DNA of 64,000 bases from Gramella sp. MT6 (GCF_019357415.1 NZ_CP048410.1:744001-808000), one strand, 5' to 3'. Shown: positions 27,874 to 37,728, counted from the stretch's first letter. Notes: a model not told the origin generated them from the sequence alone. Numbers and translations are program-made.

Positions 27874-29010
27874 ATGCAATTAAAACAACTAAGCTTATTA
27901 TTTATAGTTTTCATCCTGGTATCCTGTTCGCAACTCGAAAAGGCTGAAAAGCTCATAGCAGGACTTTCTGAAAGGGAGCAATACAAAAGAAACAACAATC
28001 TCACTGATGAGCTTTTTGATATCTGGAAACAACGTCATGAAAAAGCACTAACAGATAGTCTCCAGATAGAGCTTCCTTACTCAGAATCTGGCGTATTAAA
28101 ACCCAGGAATTTCGCGATCTACTCATACGAAACCTATCTAATTCCTGGTGAAGTGCTTACCGCAGAAATTATTACCGACAGCTCCTCTACACTAGTATTT
28201 AAAGATATTTATAAAAAGAATGAAAGTGAAACTAACAAATTTGAAAAGATCACTTCCGGAAATACCGAATCCAGATCGTTAACTTTTGAGGTTGATCAGA
28301 AAGGCCTTTACAAACTAATATTTCAGCCAGAGATCGAGGCCAATACTCCATTTCAGATAAATATCAGTAAAAATCCTGCTTATCTATTTCCTGTAGAGAA
28401 TGGTCAAAATTCTGATATAGGAAGCTACTGGGGAGATATGCGTGATGGCGGAAAAAGAAATCATGAGGGCATCGATATTTTTGCAAATAGAGGAACTCCG
28501 GTTGTCGCTGCAACTGGCGGCAGAGTTCGATTTACCGGAGAAAAAGGTCTTGGTGGCAAACAGGTGTGGCTAAGAGATACCCATCGCAATCAATCCCTTT
28601 ATTATGCTCATCTTGATAGCATCAAACCCGGAATTAGAAAAGTTAAAGCCGGTGACACCCTGGGATTTGTAGGTAATACAGGAAATGCAAGAACCACTCC
28701 TCCACATCTGCATTTTGGAATTTACAAGAGAGGTTCCGGAGCGATAGACCCTATTGGCTTTGTATATTCAACAATTAGCCAGAATCAACAAACCGAAATT
28801 GAAAATGATATCGCTTCAAGAATAAAAGTGAAATCTAGTTCAGCGAATTTCAGAAATAAACCAGCCACTAACAATTCCAAGGTTTTAAAGAAAGGCGAGT
28901 TAGGGGAGATATTATATGTTCAGGGAAAAACGACGAACTGGTACCACGTGAGGGACAGCCTGGACCGTCCCCTATTTATCCATGAAAGCGTGGTGACTCC
29001 TGCTAATTAA
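27874..29010 (+). CDS. M23 family metallopeptidase lipoprotein with SH3b domain
   Basis: A 378-residue lipoprotein; the lipobox LVSC gives Cys18. The peptidase domain spans about 180-300, with zinc ligands His197 and Asp201 (HEGID) and His280 in HLHFG, with His278 beside it. This is the LytM/lysostaphin pattern of peptidoglycan endopeptidases, and the full active site is present. A C-terminal SH3b domain (about 315-375) includes SSANFRNKPATNNSKVLKKG, a common cell-wall-binding module. Its last bases overlap the end of the convergent aldo/keto reductase gene. Confidence 0.92.
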   Translation: MQLKQLSLLFIVFILVSCSQLEKAEKLIAGLSEREQYKRNNNLTDELFDIWKQRHEKALTDSLQIELPYSESGVLKPRNFAIYSYETYLIPGEVLTAEIITDSSSTLVFKDIYKKNESETNKFEKITSGNTESRSLTFEVDQKGLYKLIFQPEIEANTPFQINISKNPAYLFPVENGQNSDIGSYWGDMRDGGKRNHEGIDIFANRGTPVVAATGGRVRFTGEKGLGGKQVWLRDTHRNQSLYYAHLDSIKPGIRKVKAGDTLGFVGNTGNARTTPPHLHFGIYKRGSGAIDPIGFVYSTISQNQQTEIENDIASRIKVKSSSANFRNKPATNNSKVLKKGELGEILYVQGKTTNWYHVRDSLDRPLFIHESVVTPAN

Positions 29011-30044
29011 GGTGCAGGATTCGGAATAGCGTGATGGATCTCATCAATTTCTTTTAAGATCTCTTCAGAAAGCACCACATCTATACTTTTAATATTTTCA
29101 TCCAATTGTTCTAAACTGGTAGCTCCAATAATGTTGCTGGTCACAAATGGCTGCTGATTTACGAATGCCAAAGCCATATGAGTAAGACTCAAATTATGCT
29201 TATCTGCAAGCTCTTTGTACGTCCTGGTCGCCTTCACAGATTCTTCATTGGAATATCTTTTATACTGCGGAAACAAGCTCAATCTTGTATTTTCTTTAAT
29301 CCCATCAAGGTGCTTTCCACTTAAAGTTCCCATCCCTAAAGGTGAATATGGAAAAAGACCTACATTTTCGCGATGATAAATCTCTGTAAGCCCAATTTCA
29401 TCCTTTCTATTTAACAGGCTGTATGGGTTCTGAACTGTCACCGGTCTGGGCAATCCATTATTCCGGCTTTCTTCCAGGAAACGCATAAGGCCAAAAGGAG
29501 TTTCATTAGAAAGACCTATCTGTCTTATCTTCCCCTGTTTTACAAAGTCATTCAGGTTTTCCAGGACCTGCTTAAAATTGTCCTCCCATTCTTCCTCATC
29601 AGAATGTTTATATCCCAACTGACCAAAGAAATTAGTATTTCTTTCTGGCCAATGTAATTGATAAAGGTCAATATAATCTGTCTGAAGTCTTTTTAAACTC
29701 TTATGGATCGCGTCTTCCATAGCTTCTTTATGAAACCCTAGATCTGGTCTAACATGCGAAACCATATCTGAAGGTCCTGCTATTTTGGAGGCAATAACCA
29801 CGTCGTCTCTTCTACCCGATTTTTTAAGCCAGGTTCCTATGATGCTTTCAGTGCTACCTTGTGTTTCAGGATCTGCCGGGACCGAATACATTTCTGCCGT
29901 ATCGATAAAGTTGACGCCTTTATCCAAAGCAAAATCTATTTGCTCATGACCTTCAGCCTCGGTATTCTGTTGACCCCAGGTCATAGAACCTAGGCATATC
30001 TTACTAACTTTTATATCTGTATTGGGAAGAGTGGTAAATTTCAT
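29007..30044 (-). CDS. Aldo/keto reductase, Tas-like
   Basis: A 345-residue NADP(H)-dependent oxidoreductase with a TIM-barrel fold. The catalytic tetrad is visible: Asp48 and Tyr53 in FIDTAEMY, Lys87 in VIASKIAG, and His131 in LYQLHWPER. The C-terminal cofactor motif GATSLEQLDENI is also present. The long insert GQLGYKHSDEEEWEDNF and the overall sequence resemble E. coli Tas. The natural substrate is unknown. It is convergent with the M23 gene, and the stop codons overlap. Confidence 0.93.
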   Translation of the reverse strand: MKFTTLPNTDIKVSKICLGSMTWGQQNTEAEGHEQIDFALDKGVNFIDTAEMYSVPADPETQGSTESIIGTWLKKSGRRDDVVIASKIAGPSDMVSHVRPDLGFHKEAMEDAIHKSLKRLQTDYIDLYQLHWPERNTNFFGQLGYKHSDEEEWEDNFKQVLENLNDFVKQGKIRQIGLSNETPFGLMRFLEESRNNGLPRPVTVQNPYSLLNRKDEIGLTEIYHRENVGLFPYSPLGMGTLSGKHLDGIKENTRLSLFPQYKRYSNEESVKATRTYKELADKHNLSLTHMALAFVNQQPFVTSNIIGATSLEQLDENIKSIDVVLSEEILKEIDEIHHAIPNPAP

Positions 30045-30157
30045 CTTAAAAATTAAATTAAGGCCGCAATTTAGGATAAATAGATTGGCTCCAAAACCTA
30101 TAATTCATCGATAAAACTTATAAGAACGATCATTTTTAAATATGATAAAATCATTTT

Positions 30158-30185
30158 TTGATATCTTAGATAAAACCTACCTTTA
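30158..30185 (+). promoter_or_regulatory. Possible promoter for the PfkB-family kinase
   Basis: TTG at 30158-30160, 17 bases of spacer, then TACCTTTA at 30178-30185, one base off the TAnnTTTG consensus. A small palindrome TACCT-TT-AGGTA overlaps the -7 element at 30178-30189 and could be an operator. The ATG is at 30234. Confidence 0.35.
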
Positions 30186-30233
30186 GGTAAATCAGGAAAT
30201 TATCGCCAGAAAATAAGAAATCATAAAGAGAGG

Positions 30234-31211
30234 ATGAAGAAAATAGCAATTTTAGGACCTATTCCCAGAGATACCATCTTAACTCATAAAAAGGAAACTA
30301 TAAGGAAATATGGCTGTGCGACTCATCCTGCGATCGCGCTGGCTAAACTAATGAAAGACACCGGTGAGGTAAAGATCATTTCTCATATTCATAAAAAGGA
30401 CCTGGAGCCTATTAAAGAACTATTTTCACCATATTCCAATATCGACGTAAGTGGGTTGGATAGTAAAAAGGATCGTGGGACGGTTATAGAACTGAATTTT
30501 CTTGATCAGAATAACCGGTTGGAAAAACAAACCGCATTTATGAATCCTATTTTACCAGAAGATGTTGAACCTTTCCTTGATTCTGATGCCTTTGTGTTTG
30601 TACCTATCACAGATTTTGAAATTTCTCTCAGCACCCTTCAGTTTATAAAGCAGAACAGTAAAGGGCTGGTCATTTTTGATGCTCATGGTCCCACCACCGC
30701 TATGAATATTAACGGTAGCCGGGAACGTAAATTCTGGATAGACCGTGACGAATGGCTGCCTTACATAGATGTTTTGAAAATGAACCTGGAAGAATCTATG
30801 TGTTGCTGGTTTAAAAATGAATATGACATTGATGAAATGGGGCATTATGACGAGGAAAATACAGACCATCTTGATGATTTCGCTGAATATATCCTGGACA
30901 AAGGAGTTAAGGTACTATATGTGACCCTGGATTCCCGGGGATGCGTTGCCTACACACTTAAAGATGGAAAAATGAATACTGAATTCATCCCCTCTGTACC
31001 GGTAGACGAGGTTATTGATACCACCGGATGCGGAGACTCCTTTGCCGGTGGATTAGCTTATGGATTTGCCTACCATGAAGACCCGATAATTGCCGCGCAA
31101 TATGCCAATACTCTTGGTGCTATGCGCACGCAAGGTAAGACCTATGAGGTTTTTAAGGATCTCAAAGAAACTGAAAAGATCATAAAGGAAAATTACTCCC
31201 TATCTGAATAA
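30234..31211 (+). CDS. PfkB-family carbohydrate kinase
   Basis: A 325-residue ribokinase-fold kinase. It opens with KKIAILGPIPRDTI in place of the usual GxxxxD sugar-binding start. The anion hole and catalytic base are in DTTGCGDSFAGG (262-272), with catalytic Asp268; the usual GAGD is GCGD here. A stretch with many acidic residues (about 198-216) and the cysteine-rich ESMCCWFKNEYDID segment are unusual. Probably phosphorylates a sugar or nucleoside; I cannot say which. It stands alone between two minus-strand genes. Confidence 0.85.
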   Translation: MKKIAILGPIPRDTILTHKKETIRKYGCATHPAIALAKLMKDTGEVKIISHIHKKDLEPIKELFSPYSNIDVSGLDSKKDRGTVIELNFLDQNNRLEKQTAFMNPILPEDVEPFLDSDAFVFVPITDFEISLSTLQFIKQNSKGLVIFDAHGPTTAMNINGSRERKFWIDRDEWLPYIDVLKMNLEESMCCWFKNEYDIDEMGHYDEENTDHLDDFAEYILDKGVKVLYVTLDSRGCVAYTLKDGKMNTEFIPSVPVDEVIDTTGCGDSFAGGLAYGFAYHEDPIIAAQYANTLGAMRTQGKTYEVFKDLKETEKIIKENYSLSE

Positions 31212-31212
31212 T

Positions 31213-32175
31213 CTAACCGTTCTCATTCAACAACCTGGTGATCTCATCGAGTTTTGGAGTAAGAATTACCTCAATCCTACGGTTTTTAGCTTTCCCCGCT
31301 TCAGTAGTATTCGGAGCAACAGGAGCATATTCACCTTTTCCTGCTGCTGTTAAGTTCTGAGGATCGATGTCTGGATTCTCTCTTAAGATTTGAACAATGG
31401 AGGTCGCACGCTTCGTAGAAAGGTCCCAGTTGTCTTTTAGCTGTCCGCTGCCCCCATAAGGCACATTATCTGTATGTCCTTCAATAAGTACCGCTATATC
31501 TGGATTTTGCGCCAGCACAGCACCTAATTGCTGAACAGCTTTTCTACCTTCAGAATTTACAGCCCAGCTACCAGATTCAAAAAGTAATTTGTTCTCCATG
31601 GAAACATAAACTTTTCCATTCTTCTGCTCCACGCTAAGACCTTTTCCTTCGAAATTGGTGAGAGCGTTGGATACCGCATTCTTAAGTGCATTCATTTTGG
31701 CATCCTTGGCTGCGATCACACTCTCCAGTTCATCTATCCTTTGAGATCTAACGGCAAGGTCCTTTTCAAGTTTCTCCAGCCTGTTCTTTTCCTGGATCAA
31801 AGCCGCCTCCTTTTCATCTAACTGTGCCAGCAATTCGCGGTTCTGTCTAGAATTTTCTGCAATTGCAGCAGAGCTGTTCTTTTCTAAAGCATCATATGAA
31901 TCTTCCAGGCTATTATAATTCTTCTGTAGTGCTTCCAGTTTCTGCATCAACTGGTTACGCTCTGTAGTTAAAGTTTCGTAATCGGTCTTTAAAGCCGTCA
32001 ATTCTGTATCAAGATCTTTACTAGATCTCCTGAATTTTTCAAGATCTTCATTCATACTTCGGTTCTCACGAAGAAGATCAGCATTTCTGCTTTCCAGCTC
32101 TCCATATTTTTTGGAAGAAACACATGAGGTTACTGAGATCAACAATGCTAAAAAACCTAAAACTTTAATTTTCAT
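31213..32175 (-). CDS. OmpA-family lipoprotein with long coiled coil
   Basis: A 320-residue envelope protein. The signal peptide ends in TSC (lipid Cys18). Residues about 22-165 are an unbroken heptad-rich coiled coil. The C-terminal OmpA/MotB domain (about 190-305) has LIEGHTDNVPYG and NWDLSTKRATSIVQIL, followed by GKGEYAPVAPN and KNRRIEVIL, the peptidoglycan-binding signature. It probably links the outer membrane to peptidoglycan. It ends convergently with the PfkB-like gene. Confidence 0.93.
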   Translation of the reverse strand: MKIKVLGFLALLISVTSCVSSKKYGELESRNADLLRENRSMNEDLEKFRRSSKDLDTELTALKTDYETLTTERNQLMQKLEALQKNYNSLEDSYDALEKNSSAAIAENSRQNRELLAQLDEKEAALIQEKNRLEKLEKDLAVRSQRIDELESVIAAKDAKMNALKNAVSNALTNFEGKGLSVEQKNGKVYVSMENKLLFESGSWAVNSEGRKAVQQLGAVLAQNPDIAVLIEGHTDNVPYGGSGQLKDNWDLSTKRATSIVQILRENPDIDPQNLTAAGKGEYAPVAPNTTEAGKAKNRRIEVILTPKLDEITRLLNENG

Positions 32176-32184
32176 AAGAAAGTA

Positions 32185-32946
32185 TTATTCAATTTCTAAT
32201 AGAACGGGGCAATGATCACTATGGTATGCTTCAGGCAAAATAACTGCCCTTTTCATTCTGTCTTTTAACGGTTCAGCTACCAGATTGTAATCTATTCGCC
32301 AGCCTTTATTGTTATTACGGGCATTGGCACGATAACTCCACCAGGAATAATTATCTGGTTCATCATTGAAATGACGAAAAGAGTCTACAAAACCACTTTT
32401 CATGAATCCATCGATCCAGGCTCTTTCTTCAGGAAGGAAACCAGAAGTATTTTTTAATCTAACGGGATCATGGATATCTATTGCTTCGTGGCAAATATTA
32501 TAATCTCCGCAAATAATAAGATTTGGAATTTCTTCTTTAAGCTCATTTACGTAATCCTGAAAATCGTCCATGAACCTGAACTTATGCTCCAGCCTTTTGA
32601 TGTTGGTTCCCGAAGGCAGGTAAAGGCTCATTATCGAAAGATCTTCAAAATCTGCGCGAATGCTTCGACCCTCAAAATCCATATAATCTATCCCTGTACC
32701 ATAGGTGATATTCTCAGGTTCAGTTTTGCTTAAAATAGCAACCCCGCTATAACCTTTTTTTGTCGCAGGATACCAGTAATGATAAGGATATCCCGCATCT
32801 TCAAAATCTGAAAGGTCCAGTTGCTCGGGATGAGCTTTTATTTCCTGAAGACATACTACATCTGGATCTGCCTGTTTCACCCAGTCTAAAAAACCTTTGC
32901 GTATAGCCGCCCGAATACCATTTACATTATAGGATATGATGGTCAT
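32185..32946 (-). CDS. xth: Exodeoxyribonuclease III
   Basis: AP endonuclease/3'-exonuclease of base-excision repair, 253 residues. Asn7 in SYNVNGIR, Glu35 in VCLQEIK, the GDYN motif and the final SDHCPVLLEIE with catalytic Asp-His are all present. The metal-dependent EEP fold is complete, and the length is normal. A good promoter lies upstream at 32964-32993, and the OmpA-like gene follows nine bases after the stop. Confidence 0.95.
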   Translation of the reverse strand: MTIISYNVNGIRAAIRKGFLDWVKQADPDVVCLQEIKAHPEQLDLSDFEDAGYPYHYWYPATKKGYSGVAILSKTEPENITYGTGIDYMDFEGRSIRADFEDLSIMSLYLPSGTNIKRLEHKFRFMDDFQDYVNELKEEIPNLIICGDYNICHEAIDIHDPVRLKNTSGFLPEERAWIDGFMKSGFVDSFRHFNDEPDNYSWWSYRANARNNNKGWRIDYNLVAEPLKDRMKRAVILPEAYHSDHCPVLLEIE

Positions 32947-32963
32947 GAAAGTTCAATTTTCCT

Positions 32964-32993
32964 CAAAAATAAGGCTATCTGAACTAAATCCAA
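32964..32993 (-). promoter_or_regulatory. Bacteroidota-type promoter for exonuclease III
   Basis: On the minus strand TTG (32993-32991), a 19-base spacer, then TATTTTTG (32971-32964). This matches the TTG-N19-TAnnTTTG consensus exactly, 18 bases before the ATG at 32946. Confidence 0.65.
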
Positions 32994-33020
32994 GACGAGT
33001 TTAAAAATTGTAGATAAAAT

Positions 33021-36002
33021 CTATTTTACGATAAAACGCTGCACCTTTCCGAAATCTCTGGTTCCAACCCTCACCAAATAAACACCCGCTGCGGCATAGG
33101 ACATATCTAGATCGTAGGCATAAGCATTGCCATCGTTCACGATCTGGTTCTCAATTAATTTCTGTCCTAGCACATTGTGAACTGTGATCCTTAATGGTTC
33201 TTCAAAACTGCTTTCCATCACTACCCTGTACTGACTATTTGTTGAGGAGATCACCACAAGTTCAGCTTCATTCAGGATAAAATCTTTTACGTCTAAAGTG
33301 CTATCTATAATATTTACTGAATAGTCATGGGTCGTTCCATAAGCCATCTGGGAACATGGATCATTTAGATCACCAGAGAAACTGGTATCTCCGGCTCTTA
33401 TTCTTAGTAAATGCTGACCTAGTTTTGCATCTGCAGGAATACTAAAATCGTATGAAAATGCAGGTCCTGCTTCAGGAATGACCTCAGAAGTGATAAGTCT
33501 TTCGTCGTCCTCGAAAACCGCATTATCATTAAAATCTATCCATAAGGAAAATTTTTCTACATCATCCTCGGCAAAATTGGTCTTCACCGTTACTGTAAAA
33601 TTACCATCGGCTCTATCCAGGTCGGTTGTTCCCCCGGTAAAATCTATATAACCTGTTGTACACGGAATTCTTTCGTTAAGAAATTCACCCAGTTCAAAGT
33701 AAAAAATACCATCTCCCGCGGAACAATCAGATCCATTTGGAATACAATCAAGATGAGCTATGGCAGTTGTTTCAGAATCGTTGGTTGGGTCGAAATCCTC
33801 TTCCAGATTTGTTCTTGCCATCATGTTATATCTTCCGGAAGCTGCAAGATTTGCCGTTTGATCAAAGGAATAAACAGCTTCTTCCCCAACCTCTATCACC
33901 TCTTCATAAGTCTCGGTCACAACAGAATTATTCCCAACCTGGTAGCTAACCGGTATATCCTGCTGGGGCTCTCCCCCAAAATTTTCGATTGTTACCGTTA
34001 CCGTTTCACTGTCGCTCAAACTTTCTGAAGTAAAAGGAGCATCAATTGAAGTCACTCCAACGTCTCGCGGAGGCAGGTTTTTCACCTGAGTATCTACCGA
34101 ATCATTATTTGGATTCGCATCATTTTCAAGATTCGTAGAAATGGTAATAGTATAGGTCTCACCAATTTCTGAAAGATCTGCAGGCTGCTCAAAAGTATAG
34201 GTCGCAGAAGATTCAGGAGCTATAGACTCGTTGAAAATTTCGGTAACTTCTGCTCCACCGTTAATACTATAGCTCACTTCGAAACCAGATTGAGCGTTCA
34301 ATCCAAAATTCCGGATTTCAATGCTTATCTCTTCTGAAGCGGTCAAGGTTGCGCTTTGCGGGCTCGCTAAAGCAACTGCTCCAAGATCGTTAGCTTCGGT
34401 GGCAGAAAAACTGAAGACTCCCACTTTATTTACTCTGTCTGAACCCACAAAATATTCCGCATTATGCCAGAAAGTGATGCCATCTACTGGATCTATACTT
34501 AAATGCGCATAATCTCCATATCTCCCTTCTGGTCTTGGTTGTGGACTTGCACCCTCAACGATAGACTGTTCCTCAATAGACATGACCCCTAATTGATCAT
34601 TTGAATATCTTCCTGTATATCTTATGGATGGAAAAACTGGGTTACGGGAATCGTCGTTAACCACCGTAAATCCTAAACCAATATTTCCTCTTACATCGAT
34701 CCCTATACTTCCACTAAATCTATCGCTATCATCTGGCGCATAGGTTCCTTCCTGGTAAACAGTCCACGGCTCCCCATCTGCGGTCTGCCTGAGTTCATAC
34801 CAGCGAATACCCGCATGTTTTGCCGGAGAAGGCTCCACATCTACCACAAAATTCATCACCACAGAGTTATAATTTGGAAACCTTCGGTACATGGTCATAT
34901 ACATCATCGCTCCCTGAAGCGCATCAATATCCACTCCACCTCCCGGCTGAGCAAGGTTTTGAAATCCACCCCCATCAAAGGTCGCAGCAAATGGTGAAAC
35001 TCCATTGGTGATCTCCTGACTTTCGGCAATGGTAGAAGACCCCGGATTATTCCAGTCTACATTTATAAGCCATAATTTTAAATGGTCCTGGTTCACCCCG
35101 GCCCATTCATCATCCTGCAGGTATATAATTGGAGCATCTCCCGGTGGCGGAAGGTCCTGTCCAACCACGCTAAATCCAGCAGGGCTGTAAAAACCATTGT
35201 TCCTTATACCCGGAAGCGGAAATCCTAGAATTCTAACATCGTCTGCTCCCTGCAGCATTTTATCTCTTTCCAGAGTATAAACTATTTCCCGACCCTGGGG
35301 CTCAAGCGCATCTTTGTTAGTTGTTATATAATAACCATCACGCCATAAAGAGATTTTTGGATAATCTGGTAATGATTCAAGATTGAATCTATAGGTATAC
35401 CAACCGCTATTAACCGGGTCTGGTCCCTGGGCAACGGCGAATAATAATGCCGGCGGAGTTGGAGAATTAGACTCTGCACTGAACTGCATTAGGATAAACC
35501 TGTCTGCAGATTCATCATAAAAAACTATAGGATCTCCATCTGTTTCATTTGTGAAAGTCCCGCCAATACTCGCCAGTGAAGAAGCAGGAATAATATTATT
35601 TCCCTGTTTATCCCAAATGGCAAATTCAGAATTCCACGCATTTACATAGTGATTTCTCCCTACTGCTCCGGTAGGATCTGAAGGAGTAGAACGCGTAATT
35701 GCAGCGTCAAAAGTAAGTATAGGTGACTTTACCTGCACATCTCCCATCTTAGACTGTAGTGCTGGATCTATGGTCTTGGGAAGACCTTTTCCCGGAACCA
35801 CTTTATTAATACCCCGGTTACGAGGGTTATAAAGTTTCGGCTTCTTATTCGATGGAATCAAACTTTCCTTAGTTAAAGGTCCAGATTTCACAACTTTTGC
35901 AGAATCTATATACGAAGGTCCTGTGATCTGGTTAGTTTGAGCATTGACATTAAGATGAAAAACAAAGCTAAATATGAGTAGGTAAAGTAATTTTTTCATC
36001 AT
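33021..36002 (-). CDS. Large secreted protein with CARDB-like and GEVED domains and a type IX sorting domain
   Basis: A 993-residue exported protein. The signal peptide is about 21 residues, ending VNAQ. Residues 60-550 form one large uncharacterised domain rich in Trp, Tyr and Gly. Two CARDB-like beta modules follow (about 545-650 and 655-765), each ending with an NDANPNNDS-type segment. A GEVED domain (about 790-890) contains FSLWIDFNDNAVFEDDERL. The C-terminus (about 920-993) is a type A type IX sorting domain with NVLGQKL and GVYLVRV. It is likely cell-surface or released; the ligand is unknown. The start could be either of two adjacent ATG codons. Confidence 0.88.
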   Translation of the reverse strand: MMKKLLYLLIFSFVFHLNVNAQTNQITGPSYIDSAKVVKSGPLTKESLIPSNKKPKLYNPRNRGINKVVPGKGLPKTIDPALQSKMGDVQVKSPILTFDAAITRSTPSDPTGAVGRNHYVNAWNSEFAIWDKQGNNIIPASSLASIGGTFTNETDGDPIVFYDESADRFILMQFSAESNSPTPPALLFAVAQGPDPVNSGWYTYRFNLESLPDYPKISLWRDGYYITTNKDALEPQGREIVYTLERDKMLQGADDVRILGFPLPGIRNNGFYSPAGFSVVGQDLPPPGDAPIIYLQDDEWAGVNQDHLKLWLINVDWNNPGSSTIAESQEITNGVSPFAATFDGGGFQNLAQPGGGVDIDALQGAMMYMTMYRRFPNYNSVVMNFVVDVEPSPAKHAGIRWYELRQTADGEPWTVYQEGTYAPDDSDRFSGSIGIDVRGNIGLGFTVVNDDSRNPVFPSIRYTGRYSNDQLGVMSIEEQSIVEGASPQPRPEGRYGDYAHLSIDPVDGITFWHNAEYFVGSDRVNKVGVFSFSATEANDLGAVALASPQSATLTASEEISIEIRNFGLNAQSGFEVSYSINGGAEVTEIFNESIAPESSATYTFEQPADLSEIGETYTITISTNLENDANPNNDSVDTQVKNLPPRDVGVTSIDAPFTSESLSDSETVTVTIENFGGEPQQDIPVSYQVGNNSVVTETYEEVIEVGEEAVYSFDQTANLAASGRYNMMARTNLEEDFDPTNDSETTAIAHLDCIPNGSDCSAGDGIFYFELGEFLNERIPCTTGYIDFTGGTTDLDRADGNFTVTVKTNFAEDDVEKFSLWIDFNDNAVFEDDERLITSEVIPEAGPAFSYDFSIPADAKLGQHLLRIRAGDTSFSGDLNDPCSQMAYGTTHDYSVNIIDSTLDVKDFILNEAELVVISSTNSQYRVVMESSFEEPLRITVHNVLGQKLIENQIVNDGNAYAYDLDMSYAAAGVYLVRVGTRDFGKVQRFIVK

Positions 36003-36057
36003 TTGCGGGTATACTACAATAATTCTTTAAAAATAGGCATTAAGATAATAACTGAAA

Positions 36058-36093
36058 TAAAAAAGGCAATTAATAAATCAATTGCCTTTCATA
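36058..36093 (-). terminator. Intrinsic terminator after glyS
   Basis: Arms AAAGGCAATT and AATTGCCTTT around a seven-to-eight base loop; on the minus strand the stem is followed by a T-rich tract. It lies 24 bases after the glyS stop. Confidence 0.85.
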
Positions 36094-36116
36094 AAATATT
36101 CATAAAACACTGATTA

Positions 36117-37664
36117 TCAGGGTGCAAAATCCTTCATCCAGGTTTTAAAATCGGTTTCTTTTCTTATTAAAGCATCAAGTTCTTCGATCTTAACTCTTTT
36201 CTGTTCCATACTGTCACGGAATCTAACCGTCACCGAATTATCTTCAAGAGAATCATGATCGACAGTGATACAAAGTGGAGTTCCCGCGGCATCCTGACGA
36301 CGGTATCTTCTACCAATCGCATCTTTTTCATCATACTGCACCGTGAAATCCCATTTTAATTCATCCACGATCTTTTGAGCAAGTTCCGGAAGTCCGTCTT
36401 TTTTAACCAAAGGCAAAATAGCTGCTTTAGTAGGAGCCAGTACTGCCGGTAATTTTAGTACGGTTCTGGTATTTCCATCTCCCAGATCTTCTTCTTTCAA
36501 CGATGCTGAAAGAACTGCCAGGAACATCCTGTCCAGACCAATAGAAGTTTCGATCACATAAGGCACATAGTTTTCTTTCAATTCAGGATCATAAAAACGC
36601 AGTTTTTTACCTGAATGTTCTTCATGCGCTTTAAGGTCGAAATCTGTTCTTGAGTGAATTCCTTCCAGTTCTTTAAATCCAAATGGAAAATCGAATTCTA
36701 TATCTGCCGCGGCATTCGCGTAATGTGCAAGTTTTTCATGATCATGGAAACGATAATTCTCTTCACCAAGACCTAAAGATTTATGCCATTTAAGTCTTGC
36801 TTCTTTCCATTTCTCGTACCAATCCAGTTCTTCACCCGGGCGCACGAAAAATTGCATTTCCATTTGTTCGAATTCACGCATTCTGAAAATGAACTGTCTC
36901 GCAACGATCTCATTTCTAAAAGCCTTTCCTATCTGAGCAATCCCGAACGGGATCTTCATTCTACCTGTTTTCTGAACATTTAAAAAGTTCACGAAAATTC
37001 CCTGTGCAGTTTCAGGACGCAGGTATAGATCTGTAGCTGTATCTGCTGAAGCACCTAATTTGGTACCGAACATAAGATTGAATTGCCTTACTTCAGTCCA
37101 GTTTTTAGAACCTGTTTCAGGATCTGCGATCTCCAGTTCTTCTATCAACGCTTTCACATCGGCTAGATCTTCATTGGTTAAAGAACGGGCCAAACGCTCC
37201 AGGATCTCTTTCCTTTCGCCAAGATATCTTTGTACACGAGGATTGGTTTCCTTATACATTTCTTCATCAAAATCCTCACCAAAACGCTTTTTCGCTTTCG
37301 CGATCTCTTTTTCTGCCTTCTGAAGCAACTTTTCGGCATGATCTTCAACCAGAACATCTGCCCTGTATCGCTTCTTGGAGTCTTTATTGTCGATAAGCGG
37401 ATCGTTAAAAGCATCTACGTGACCTGAAGCTTTCCAGGTAGTTGGATGCATTAAGATCGCGGCATCGATACCCACGATGTTCTGATGTAGTTGCGTCATG
37501 CTTCTCCACCAGTATTCCTTGATGTTTTTCTTTAGTTCGGCTCCATTCTGCCCGTAATCATAAACAGCACTTAAACCGTCATAGATTTCACTAGATGCGA
37601 AAATGTACCCATACTCCTTAGCATGAGATATTACGTTTTTAAAAAGATCTTCTTGTTTTGCCAT
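36117..37664 (-). CDS. glyS: Glycine--tRNA ligase
   Basis: Class II aminoacyl-tRNA synthetase of the alpha2 (eukaryote/Gram-positive-like) type, 515 residues. Motif 2 is in AFRNEIVARQFIFRMREFEQME. A C-terminal anticodon-binding domain begins near KLPAVLAPTKAAILPL, and ETSIGLDRMFLAVL is motif 3. A family insertion lies at about 85-170. The ATG lies only five bases after a TATTTTTG -7-like element (37676-37669), so the transcript may be almost leaderless if that element is used. Confidence 0.96.
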   Translation of the reverse strand: MAKQEDLFKNVISHAKEYGYIFASSEIYDGLSAVYDYGQNGAELKKNIKEYWWRSMTQLHQNIVGIDAAILMHPTTWKASGHVDAFNDPLIDNKDSKKRYRADVLVEDHAEKLLQKAEKEIAKAKKRFGEDFDEEMYKETNPRVQRYLGERKEILERLARSLTNEDLADVKALIEELEIADPETGSKNWTEVRQFNLMFGTKLGASADTATDLYLRPETAQGIFVNFLNVQKTGRMKIPFGIAQIGKAFRNEIVARQFIFRMREFEQMEMQFFVRPGEELDWYEKWKEARLKWHKSLGLGEENYRFHDHEKLAHYANAAADIEFDFPFGFKELEGIHSRTDFDLKAHEEHSGKKLRFYDPELKENYVPYVIETSIGLDRMFLAVLSASLKEEDLGDGNTRTVLKLPAVLAPTKAAILPLVKKDGLPELAQKIVDELKWDFTVQYDEKDAIGRRYRRQDAAGTPLCITVDHDSLEDNSVTVRFRDSMEQKRVKIEELDALIRKETDFKTWMKDFAP

Positions 37665-37679
37665 GGCGCAAAAATAAAA

Positions 37680-37715
37680 AAACCGCCTTGAATTATATCC
37701 AGGGCGGTCTTTAAT
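37680..37715 (-). terminator. Intrinsic terminator after the coiled-coil gene
   Basis: Arms ACCGCC and GGCGGT, extended by partial pairing, with a run of seven T residues on the minus strand. It lies just after the stop at 37729 and before glyS. Confidence 0.8.
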
Positions 37716-37728
37716 TTATTAATTAAGA

